Assembly (NCBI RefSeq): GCF_914767665.1
Contig: NC_059505.1
Location: 43,583,506 to 43,647,505, forward strand
Reading direction: 5' to 3'
Source of the DNA: Harmonia axyridis
Taxonomy: Eukaryota; Arthropoda; Insecta; Coleoptera; Coccinellidae
Length of the DNA stretch: 64,000 nucleotides
Shown piece by piece: positions 10,077-21,800 of this stretch (its first letter is position 1; every line of letters starts with the position of its first letter). The translations under genes and the position numbers were made by a program. A model generated the notes under the pieces. It saw nothing but the letters and a program-made list of their open reading frames with translations, was not told the origin of the DNA and ran no database searches.

Positions 10077-11662
10077 AAATTTTTCTAGGAGATTTTATGG
10101 CCGGATCTGCTTCAAAATTTGATTAAATGACGAAATCTCGATGCTCAATACCGATTTGCAATCAGATAATTCCTAGGAGCAATGTGAACCAAGATATCGA
10201 GCGTTTTGTGGGAGTAATCTTGAAAAAAAAATTGACTGCGGATGACATTCAAAATTTGGTTACATGGAGAATTTTCGATTCTGAATATACATCTACCATT
10301 GGTTTCTTCCTAGCACTTCCCAGAGGTGAGATATGGCCAATTTTGTAGAAAAATAGTGCTTTAAATGTGTATACAATTTTTTCTGATCGGAATCGATGTC
10401 TGATTCGGAATGTACATCCTCGAAACTATCTGAATACACCATAAAAAGTTCAAATTCGATCGGTCGTATTTTTCGAAAAAACCAAGACTATAACCTTGGA
10501 TATTTTTTCGCCAAAAAAAGTTTTTGATTCAGATCGACTCCAAAATTTGATGTAATAAAGTATTTGCCATGTAGAATTCCTATTTGCAATCAGTTCCTCC
10601 CTAGACGTCCCCAAAATTGAGTTATTTCGAATTTTGTGGTAACATTATTAAAGGGGTTTAGTTGCCCTCTGTCCGCATCATAGGGAACTATTTTTTTCCG
10701 CGACCCAACTTAGATAGAATCCTGTAATTAGCTACCCTCACCAAATCCTTGTTTGAGCTATTCTTCGCAGATGACACTACCGAATCCTAGAAAAAAGTCC
10801 TTTTGGGAAAATTTTACAAGGAGATTTTATCGCCGGATCTGCTTCAAAATTTGATTAAATGACGAAATCTCGATGCTCAATACCGATTTGCAATCAGATA
10901 ATTCCTAGGAGCACTGTGAACCAAGATATCGAGCGTTTTGTGGGAGTTTTCTTGAAAAAAAAATTGGCTGCGGATGACATTCAAAATTTGGTTACATGGA
11001 GAATTTTCGATTCTGAATATACATCTACCATCGGTTTCTTTCTAGCACTTCCCAGAGGTGAGATATGGCCAATTTTGTAGAAAAATAGTGCTTTAAATGT
11101 GTATACAATTTTTTCTGATCGGAATCGATGTCTGATTCGGAATGTACATCCTCGAAACTATCTAAATACAGCATAAAAAGTTCAAATTCGATCGGTCGTA
11201 TTTTTCGAAAAAACCAAGACTATAACCTTGGATATTTTTTCGCCAAAAAAAGTTTTTGATTCAGATCGACCCCAAAATTTGATGTAATGAAGTACTTTCC
11301 ATGTAGAATTCCTATTTGCAATCAGTTCCTCCCTAGACGCCCCCAAAATTGAGTTATTTCGAATTTTGTGGTAACATTATTAAGGGGGTTTAGTTGCCCT
11401 CTGTCCGCATCTTAGGGAACTATTTTTTTCCTCGGCTCAACTTAGATAGAATCCTGTAATTAGCTACCCTCACCAAATCCTTGTTTGAGCTATTCTTCGC
11501 AGATGACACTACCGAATCCTAGAAAAAAGTCTTTATGGGAAAATTTTACTAGGAGATTTTATGGCCGGATCTGCTTCAAAATTTGATCAAATAACGAAAT
11601 CTCGATGCTCAATACCGATTTGCAATCAGATAATTCCTAGGAGCACTGTGAACAAAGATATC
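10077..11662. repeat. 732-bp satellite-like tandem repeat, ~2.2 copies
   Basis: The phrase gagattttatggccggat and its neighbourhood recur at 10077, 10809 and 11541, exactly 732 bp apart. Copies 1 and 2 differ by only a few percent. Copy 3 stops near 11662. Within a unit shorter related motifs recur (gcaatcag followed by cctaggagc or ccctagacg), so the 732-bp unit is probably a higher-order repeat. A 73-residue open frame at 10127 and 10859 is conserved only because the DNA is duplicated. Confidence 0.9.
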
Positions 11663-12538
11663 TATTGTTTCAATTTCAATTCTAGTGACTTATTTTTGTT
11701 CAGTTTTCTCAGCATTATTAAAATTATGTATTTGTAGGAAGAGTGAATTTGATAAGAAAAACATGTAAGAGTTGTTTTAAAATTTGTTTATTATTTACAA
11801 TAAAAAATATAAGGGGTTTATTTACATACAATTTTATAAAATTCTATCTAATAGAAGACACTTTGAGCTGGCAAATAAATAGAAATTCGCCTCAATATGC
11901 AACAATTATATAATATAATACTAAATAAAATTATACACAGATCGTGATGATCGTTAGAATCTGGAATGGATCATTGCATTTCGAATAATTATTGGAGTAA
12001 AATCGAATAAAATATACAAAATATAAGAATTATTTACATAAATAAGAACATTTACCATGATCGATGATACAATTTCATTCTACTTTAATAGCTCACAATA
12101 AAATCGAGTAAACATAAAAAAGTATAATTACATAATAAAAATTCAAGTATAACATGAAGATATTTGGTCGAACAATTCACTGAATAAAAATACACAGTTT
12201 AGCGATTACACTTCAAGTGTTGTTCAAAATATGGAATTACAAATTGATTAATATAATTGTCGATAAAAAAAGACATTGTGTTGTAAATTAAAGCTCACAA
12301 GTAAATTAAACCGAAGACAGATTGTAATAAGGTCAGTCTTTTATCCATGATAAAATATGCAAACAGAATATCGAAAAAAATTCAATTTTAACACTTCGAA
12401 CTACAAAAAGAGAAAATCCAGTTGAATCTTTTCTTAATTCGAAGTTAATTCATCATCTGGAGCCTTCAACGACAACAGCTGGAAAAAATACGTTCCAGCT
12501 GTTTTCGTTAAAGTGCACCTTTACCGAAACAATTATTA
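11663..12538 (-). other. Probable bazooka 3' UTR
   Basis: Very AT-rich stretch following the bazooka stop codon (minus strand). Several minus-strand AATAAA signals occur; one near 11785 (tttatt on the plus strand) is a candidate mRNA end. No other coding potential. Confidence 0.45.
12469..12508 (-). promoter_or_regulatory. 16-bp stem-loop just after the bazooka stop
   Basis: 12469-12484 pairs with 12493-12508 (acgacaacagctggaa against its complement, one mismatch) around an 8-nt loop. It lies 31-70 nt after the stop codon in the mRNA. It might be a 3' UTR control element; function is unknown. Confidence 0.5.
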
Positions 12539-12833
12539 TCATACTTTAGTACCGTTCTGCTCACCGATAGTGACTTGAGTTACGAAGGGCCCCCTTTGAC
12601 TGCCTCTGATTTGCGGATGTTGACCCTGTTGGTTCCTCGGCAGGGAATTCGAGTTGATGTCTTGGTAATGGTGGTTCGAGGAGGGCTGCTTCACGTACTG
12701 GGATGGAGCATTTGACCTACCGCGGTTGTTGAGAATGGACTGGACACTTTCGTACTCGTAGAAATTGGACATGGGTCGAAGTTGGGTGTCCGCTTTAGCC
12801 TGACGTTGGGAATGGTATTGGTGTTGTTTGCGG
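12539..12833 (-). CDS. baz: baz last exon: C-terminus
   Basis: Encodes RKQHQYHSQRQAKADTQLRP, FYEYESVQSIL and the end GPFVTQVTIGEQNGTKV before a TGA stop at 12539-12541. The last coding exon of bazooka. Confidence 0.88.
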
Positions 12834-15800
12834 CTGTAAGAAATTGGCTCTAAGTATGGTTTTAGGCTTTCTTAGATAGGCTAGGTTGAATTTATATGGA
12901 ATATCTACAAATCTATAGGGTTTTCCCATATGAGGCAGCTGTCACTTTTGAAGCTGTCATCTTTTGACATTTGACAAGTAAAAACTACGATATAATTAAA
13001 AATGGAACGATACACGATTTAACAACAGCTTTTTGAACAAGTTAGTGTTGTGAAGAATCGTCACTCTAAGGAATTAGGCATTCCACAAAAGTCTCTACAC
13101 CGTATTTTGTCTAGATACTCAACGTTCACTTTAAACAATAAAGCAAAGAAATAATCGCAATTCTGCGAGGAAAGTTTCCTAACCATGTTATTTCTCGCAG
13201 AGGTGATCACAAATGGCCCCCAAGATCTAATGATTTAACACCTTTAGACTTTTTTCTTTGGGGATACGTGAAAGATAAGGTCTATGCCAATGCTTTACAA
13301 TCTATTCAAGACCTTAAAGATAGAAATTAACAATGAAATAAACATCCATTGATTTCTCTCAATATACACAGGTTCCGTAAAGTACGGAACAAATTCATTT
13401 TTAGCTAAACAGATCATTTTGAGAAATAATCCTGAAACACGTCGATTTTTTATTTTAATTTACCGTATTTTAAAATAATAATCTAATATACAGGGTGAAT
13501 TACTTTCGAGTAATGACGTCACCGTAATTTTTTTAAATGGAACACCCCCATTTTGTCTCAATTTTCCGATTATTCTAGCAGCGCTGATTCCAAAAATGCA
13601 GCACATGTTGATTCCAATTGGTACAGGGTGGACGAAAATACAATAGTTTTGTGTGTGCTCATAAAGTAACGCGTTAACATTCTTTATTAGTTAAATTAAC
13701 GATATTATCAGAAATACTTATTGTCTAGCGGCAATTGGTTTGAATTAACACCCTGTAGTTTTTTACATTTTTAGATTAATAAAAATGAGCTGTTTCCAAA
13801 CATGTTTGGTACTTGTGGTCTACCAGACAGAATATGAAAGAAATTATTTCTTATTTTTATACATTTTTATTAATCTAAAAATGTAACAAACTACAGGGTG
13901 TTACATTTAAACCAATTGCCGCTAGACAATAAGTATTTCTGATAATATTGTTAATTTAACTAATAAAGAATGTTACGCGTTACTTTATGAGCACACACAA
14001 AACTATTGTATTTTTGTCCAACCTGTACCAATGGGAATTAACATGTGATACATTTTTGGAATCAGCTCAGCTAGAGTAATCGGAAAATTGAGACAAAATG
14101 GGGAGTGTTCCATTAAAAAAAAAATTACGGTGACGTCATTACTCGAAAGAAATTCACCCTGTATATTAGATTATTATTTCAAAATACGGTAAATTAAAAT
14201 CAAAAATCGACGTGTTTCCGGAATATTTCTTAAAATGGTCTGTTTAGCTAAAAATGAATTTGTTCCATACTTTACGGACATAGTGTATACTCGTTTTTTT
14301 TTAATATCAAAATGAAAAAAATAATAATAAAAACCTCTTATTGGAAAACCCTGTATAAGCAATCCACAAAAAATATTTTAACCTTACTGAAAATAGACTA
14401 AGTCAAGTATATTGATGACTAACAATATCCTCTCTACGAGAAATATTATAATCGAAGGACAATTCTGTAAGGAATACTAAATAGCAAAGCACAACAAACT
14501 TTTTTCCTCTTGGTGCCATCAAACTTATTCGAGAACTATTCGATGAACCAGAGCTTACCAAACTTTACGGTATGATTATTTAGCTATTGTATACCTAATA
14601 TTACTTTTTATTAAACCTTTCGGAGTGTTGCAGCAAAACTTCTTAAAACTACAAATGGAAAACTTACCTTGGCAAAAACATATTACATACTATATTTCAA
14701 CTGGACCAACCGAAAATTAAATAAAAGAAGCAACCACAACCATTTCAAGAAGGAAGAGAGAGTGCAACAAGACAGATAAAAATTAGGAACACAAAAAGCA
14801 AAATTAGTAAAACACATCGCATGCATGTAGATTTTGGTGCATACCTTTCTTCCTCCACCTTTAACCTTTGCTGCTGCACTTGCAGACGCATCTGAACTAT
14901 TTGACTGTCAGACAAGGGTTCTTTCCGATTGCTGGGGGACACAAAATACAAAATATTACACATACACATTGACGGGGACAGGTAGTTGTACCAATTGGAT
15001 TCACACCGTACCCATACGGATCAGAACTAGGTACAGTTTATTATATATTTATTTGTTTTAATTCTTTTCTAGATGCTTTTGCATCTTTGTTAATTAACTT
15101 TGTACTGTTTTTTTTCTTGAAATTCCCCTAAAACGGTTAAAGACTTCAAATTTCTTAATAGAAGAACCGGAAAACAACACATGAGAATAATTTCCAACGT
15201 TTTAATGATGAATTTAGTTCATTTGGTATCAGTTCCTCAAAATTTTACCCAAAGAATTAATGATTCTCAAGAAATGTTGATGTTTAAAAACTTCCGATAA
15301 TTGTAGAGCTCGTTTACTATCATAGACTATTTGACAGTTTTTATTTTTAATTCTTTCAAATTTTCCAGTGAGAGGAATTCAAAAAGGTGCAATTTTATGC
15401 AGTGACATCACTTGGAAGTATATACAATCAAGTGCCATATAAAAGCGTTTGTTATCTTTATTGATTCAACAATTTTTTTTTTCGAGGATTATTTAGATGT
15501 GATTAATGAACTTTTATTATTTAATAGCCTCTCGTTGTAATTTGATTCCTTATTTTCTCTTATTCTTTGTCAAATCCATTATTTCTATCATACCTTGTAG
15601 AATAAAATCGTGGAGGAATATCACACAAATTTCATGGTTATATTTTATTATTATAGGTTGGTACTTGGAATTCCCCTGTCAGGGATTTATCCATCATCTG
15701 TCAAATTTGTTGTACAGAAAACAGTTCTGCCAACCAACATTTTTCAATGCAAAAATCACTAAACGATAGTTATGGAAATATTCCATTAATTTCAATGAAA

Positions 15801-18800
15801 GTTCAGCGAATTAGAGAAAATAATGAATAATATTTGTACAAAGGGCTCATAATCAAGCTTTCAGAGCTTGTTTGCATAATTTTGTCAAGTCGTTTTTGAA
15901 AGCCTAATCTATGAGGATATCAACTAATATTTGTTTTACTGTCAAATAGTCTTTTACTATATACTAAATAGATATCAATACACAAGTGTAATATTATTTA
16001 ATTAGATTTCTATGGAGTGAAGGCCAACACAATCGAGGATTTGTGCAACCCCAAAGGAAAACGAGGCACAATAAAATAAAAACCTTTTTGTGTAAAAAAA
16101 ACCTTCCATCGGCTGGCTCCTAGCGACCCTTAAAAAAAAACATGGACAAACACAGAACATGTAACCGAACGTGAAGGATGTCATGCAACGTGGTGTTAGT
16201 AACAATTTGGTGCATACCAGTCCTTATATCTAGACTAGCCCTTATGGAGGGTAGAGATAAGGAGAATAATCTTCCTGTTTCAAAAGTGTCAGTTCGACTG
16301 ACCTAAATTGGGGGCGCTAGTGTAGCTATAGGGTGACTTTCATAGGAAACGTCATAAAGCACTATAGGATGAAAGTATATTCGCCGTCTTGGATACGCTC
16401 TATTAGTGTGACGTCACACACCGCCATTTTTGGTTCTTCTGTTAGTATTCGGAATCCAAACAAATAAATTGTTATTAAAATTAGTACGGTGTCGTTGAAG
16501 GAATTGGCTTATTTTCATAAATAAGAGTATTTGAGGAACGATTTCAGTATTAATTGATAGACAGAAGGAACGAGGTTAATACCAGTAAGTTTGAATCTTG
16601 TATCATTCCCCAGATTTTGTAAAAAGCCGTGTTTATTAGTTGAACTTCAAGTTCGAACTTACTGGCATTAATCTAGTGCCTTCTGTCTATCAATTAATAG
16701 TGAAATCGTTGCTTAAATACTCTTATTGATGAAAATAAGCCAATTTCTTCAACGACAACGTACTAATTTGAATGACAATTTGTTTGTTTGGATTCCGAAA
16801 ACTGACAGGAGAACTAAAATGGCGGTGTGTGATGTCATCACTAATAGAGCGTATTGGTTACCTTCCAGCTACACTAGCGCCTCCTATTTATCCTCTGACA
16901 CTTTCTCAACACTTCTACCATAATAGATCATCCCACTTATCTCCACCCTGCATACTAGCCCTCCTAAAACTTATAGAGGCGCCGATACCCATATTATCGT
17001 TACCGGCTTCTCACCTTAGATGGCTCTGCAGCTCGTTGTAGTTGACGTAGTGGGTGAAAGGGACGGAATCGGCCACCGCAGATCGACTGCCCGGCCTGCC
17101 CCCGTACTCAGCGTACGTCGGTTCGGCAACCCTTTGTTGCTGTTGCTGCTGCCTGGCGTGGTCGTACAGGTTCTCCCTGTCGTCCGACTGGTAGTACGTG
17201 TGCCTGGCCGCCTGGCGCTGCTCGTGCAGTTTCCTATCAGACCGCCTCTGGACCTCGCCGTTGTTGCGGTATTTTACAGGTGGCGCCACCGAGTTTTCCG
17301 GTATTACCTGCGATGGAAAGAGGGTTAGTTTGTGTTTTTTTTAGGCCGAATGACCGGAATGTAGTCTTGAACGTTTTGATTGGGTTTGATGATAAAAAAT
17401 CTGCTAATTTTAAAACGTTTTTTCTCTAATTCTGTGGCAAATCCGTTCATTTTGCTTTGCCACATCTTGTGTGTTCATTTAAATTCGTGTTCAAGAGTGC
17501 TGTGGAGAAATTGCAGTGGATTTATTCTGATGGTGGATTTATGCACCAGTTCTAAGAACTAAGACTAAACCTAAGCACTAAGAACTAAGACTAAACCTAA
17601 GCACTAAGAATTGAACGTTAACAAATCAATGAGGGCGTTTATGCACGTTTTCTAAGAACTAAGAACTAACACTAGCAAGCCAACTGTTAACTAACAACTA
17701 AAGGCTCAGGTAAAATATAGAAGTGCTCGTGCGCCGCATAGAATTTTAATATTAACGAGTACCAGTTTCTATCATTTTATGTTCTTTATTCGTGTTTATC
17801 GATGAAAAGTATTAGGTGTATTTGAAAAAATTAAATTTCATTTTTTCACAATAAATATCAATGTCAAACATCAAAGTATAGAACAAATAGAAAGTAGTTC
17901 GAGCACGTGCGCATGCCTTAACTAAGAACTAACAAGAGAGTGCATAAACGCCACTGAATTCTTAGGTTTAGTTCTTAGTTCATAGTTCTTAGTCCTTAGG
18001 TACGGTGCATAAATCCCCCATAAGAACTATGAACTAAGAACTAAACCTAAGACTTCAGTGGCGTTTATGCAGTCTCTTGTTAGTTCTTAGTTAAGGCATG
18101 CGCACGTGCTCGAACTATTTTCTATTTGTTCTATACTTTGATGTTTGACATTGATATTTATTGTGAAAAAATTAAATTTAATTTTTTCAGATACACCTAA
18201 TACTTTTCATCGATAAACACGAATAACGGAAAATAAAATGATAGAAACTGGTACTCGTTAATATTGAAATTCTATGCGGTGCACGCACACTTCTATATTT
18301 TACCTCAGCCCTTAGTTCTTTGTTAAAAGTTGGTCAACTTTCTAGTGCAAGTGTTAGTTCTTAGGTAAAGTGCATAAACGCCCTCATTGATTTGTTAGCG
18401 TTCAATTCTTAGTTCTTAAGTTTAGTCTTAGTTCTTAGGAATGGTGCATAAACCCACCATAACTACTATCTGTCAAATACAGAAAACAATTCTGCCAACC
18501 AACATTTTTTAATGCAAAAATTCCTAAACGATATTTATGAAAATATTCTATTAATTTAATTAAAATTCCAGTGAATTGGAGAAAATAATGTATAATACGC
18601 ATACAGAAGGCTCTTTCTAACATTCGTTCATTGAAAAACTCGCCACTTTATGGCTGGTTTTTGAATATTGAACTCTTGGAAAAGTATCAATGCCTTCTGC
18701 ACTAGTATTTCAAATAACTAATCTTTTAACTCCATTCCTGTGATTATGACTCAAACAATCCTAAGAAGATGTGTCGTAACTTTAGAAGATACCTAGAGCT

Positions 18801-21800
18801 TAATTAACCTCAATTAGATTATCGAAAAATAATTAATAATAAAAAAAATAGGTTTTATAGTTTCTTAATCAGACAAAAAATGAGAAATCTAAAATATGAA
18901 TCTGTCATAAGTAACAAAGAAGTGAAAAACATCAAAATTGAAACGTACATCTTATTTTCTGGAAACCTCAAAATTCAAAAACTTCATTGAGTACTTACAC
19001 TAAATTAGGGAATTATATTCATATACCCTTAATTTCTGTTTTCAGGGAATTTTTTAAATAGATCAACACTCACCTGCACTTGTTCAGCATGACGGTGAAC
19101 GAAGTGTCTCTGGTACAGAGGTTGCCCGTTCTCCCTGTGATTCTGTTGGGGTTCCCGATGGTTAGCCTGTTGCTGCTGTTGTCTCATAAGCTGCTGATGC
19201 TGCTGTTGCTGTTGGAGCTGCAACTGTTGCTGCGTCTTATCCGGCTGTTCGTGTATCCTTTCGGAAGGGTGAGACTGATGAACTTCTACCTGTTGTTGTT
19301 GCTGTTGTTGCTGCTGCTGCTGTTGGACGGATGTATTTAAGGGCTGATCTTCGGGGATGTCGGAATTTTGAGGTTGCGCCTTGTCGAACTCTCCTGTTTG
19401 GTGATAGTGAGGGTCTACGTTAGGGAAATCCACTTTGCGGTGTTTGCCGAACCTAAGGGGGATAAATTGGTTATAAATCCAAACCCGACATAGATAAAAC
19501 ACTTTGGAGAACCCAAAATGATAACATACAGACGAAAGGCAAAAAAAAACTCTTAAGTTTAACTGCGCTAGCACATTCAGTAAGGTTCCTGAATTCTAAA
19601 GGCTATTTATCAGGTATACAACTTTGTTTCCGCCGTTTTGCAATAGATGGATGCCGCGGTAAGTGGTAGTCGAAATAAATAGTTCGTAGATGTCATACAA
19701 TACGCTTAGGTTTTCGAAAACATAACCTCATCGAAATATAAGTCGATTTGTGTCTGCAACATAAAGTTATTCTTGATTAAACATGTCAGCTTACGAGCCA
19801 AATTCTTGACATTTGCGGGAGGTGTTAATTTTCTGATATCTGCGACTGAGGCTAATAGAATGCTCTCGAATACCTATGATGAGGCCGCAATTAGTGAAAG
19901 AACGAGCCGAGAGTGGTTTTAACGCTTCAAGGACGGTGATTCTGACTTCGAATATCAGCATGGTGGTGGAATAGAGAAGGTTTCCGAAAATTCAGAATAG
20001 GAGGCATTTCTTGATCACGACTCGTGTCAAACGCAACAAGAATTGGCAGAATCATTGGGAGTGAAGCAACAAGCTAATCCAAAACGCCTGAAAGTCATGG
20101 AAATGATTCAGAAACAAAGAAATTGGGTGCCGTACGAGTTGAAGCCGAGAAATGTTGAACGACGTTTGTTTGCTTGTGAACAGCTGCTTGCAAGGCAAAG
20201 ACAGAAAGGATTTCTGCATCGCATTGTGACTGGAGACGAAAATGGGTTCATTACGATAATTCCAAGCGCAGAAAATCATGGGGACATCCCGGTCATGCTT
20301 CCACGTCGACGGCCAAACCGAATATTCACGGTTCCAAGGTCAGATTCAGTATTTGGAGGGATTAGCTCGGCGTAGTGTATTATGAGTTGTTAAAACCGAC
20401 TGAAACAATCACAGGCGATCGTTATCGAACGCAATTAATGCGTTTGAGCCGAGCATTGGAAGAAAACGGCCGCAATACAACGAGAGACACGATAAAGTGT
20501 TTTTACAGCATGACAATACTCGACCCCATGTTGCGAAAGTGGTCAGAGACATACTTTGAAACGTTGAAATGGGAAGTCCTACCCCTTCCGCCGTGTTCTC
20601 CGGACGTTGCTCCCTCGGACTATCACTTGTTTCGATCAATGGCACACGGCCTGGCTGGCCGGCACTTCCGGTCTTATGAAGTAGTAAAAAATTGGAACGA
20701 TTCGTGGATCACTTCAGAAGATGACCAGTTTTCTCAACGCGGGATTCGTACGCTGCCCGAAAGATCCGTTTTCTTTTAGAAGTTACAAAATTCGAAAAAA
20801 AATTCTCAGAATATTCAAATCAATTTGAAACCTAAAAATAACTTTTCAAACTCACCTAAACATAGAGCCAATCCCCTTCAGTATTCCTGGCTTCTTCTTG
20901 GCCGACTTGTGTTTGCTGTCCAAAGCTGCGTTCAACGAGGACTGTCTGGGACCTCCCCTCACGTTGTTGAAACCCTCAACCTCCCTCTCGCTTTCCGTCG
21001 GTGGATCCAACAGCCAGTGTTTCTTGGCGGATATCTCACTCCTGTGGTTGGGATCCACGATTCTGTCATCCACAGCCGCTCTGAAGCTCTCCTCGCAGCC
21101 TCTTCCTCTTATCACCTTCAGAGCGCCAGATGGACCTCTGTAGCTGTAGGCCGGGTCGCCTTCTTCCTGCATTTGGATCTAGACAAGAAAAAAATTGTTG
21201 AGGTTTTCACGAGAATTACTTTTGGTCAGGGAAATAACTACCTCTTGGACCATGGTCTGCAGGGACTCCAAACTGGAGGACTTCTTCATGCCCAGAGAAG
21301 GTCCCAATTGACCTAGCTTGTCGGCGTCTAAATAGAAAAAAAAATAACACTTATGAAGAGATTTAGGTTGAAGAAGAATTGAAGATACTTTTAAGACTAC
21401 CACATAAGTCAATATTTATGTTGTAGGTTGGTACCTCTGCCACAGCGAACAGCTGATATGAATGTCAATCATGACATTGACATGATAGATAACCTAACCT
21501 TACAAGAACCTAATATCATTTGTGTTCTTGTAAGGTTAGGTTATTTATTTGTATTGTTTGAAGAAAAAGATCTATTCGTATAGCTTCTGTTGTTTGGAAA
21601 AGATGTCCAATAAATTCCAGGTGATTTTCATAGAAAAATAAAAAAAATACTTTATTAATTTAGCTAATATTGTGAAATCCTTTGAGTTACAAATTTTTCC
21701 TATATCCTTGATTATTTGTTTGACTCCCCAGTAACCATATAACCTCTGATAACAAAATCTACAATTTCTAACCTCTAAAGACAATGTCACGAAATGTCAG

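Noticed and set aside
10127..11080. Two identical-looking 73-residue reading frames
   Set aside because: They sit in the 732-bp tandem repeat and stay open only because the DNA is duplicated; no start context, domain or codon pattern supports a gene.
16772..17041. Plus-strand 89-residue frame over the MITE edge
   Set aside because: Spans the end of a foldback MITE into intron DNA; no coding features.
17020..17328. Long plus-strand frame rich in Val, Leu and Arg
   Set aside because: It is the reverse strand of a bazooka exon (17015-17307) whose frame and splice sites fit the gene.
19080..19340. Leu-rich plus-strand frame resembling a membrane protein
   Set aside because: It is the complement of CAG/CAA glutamine codons in a bazooka exon.
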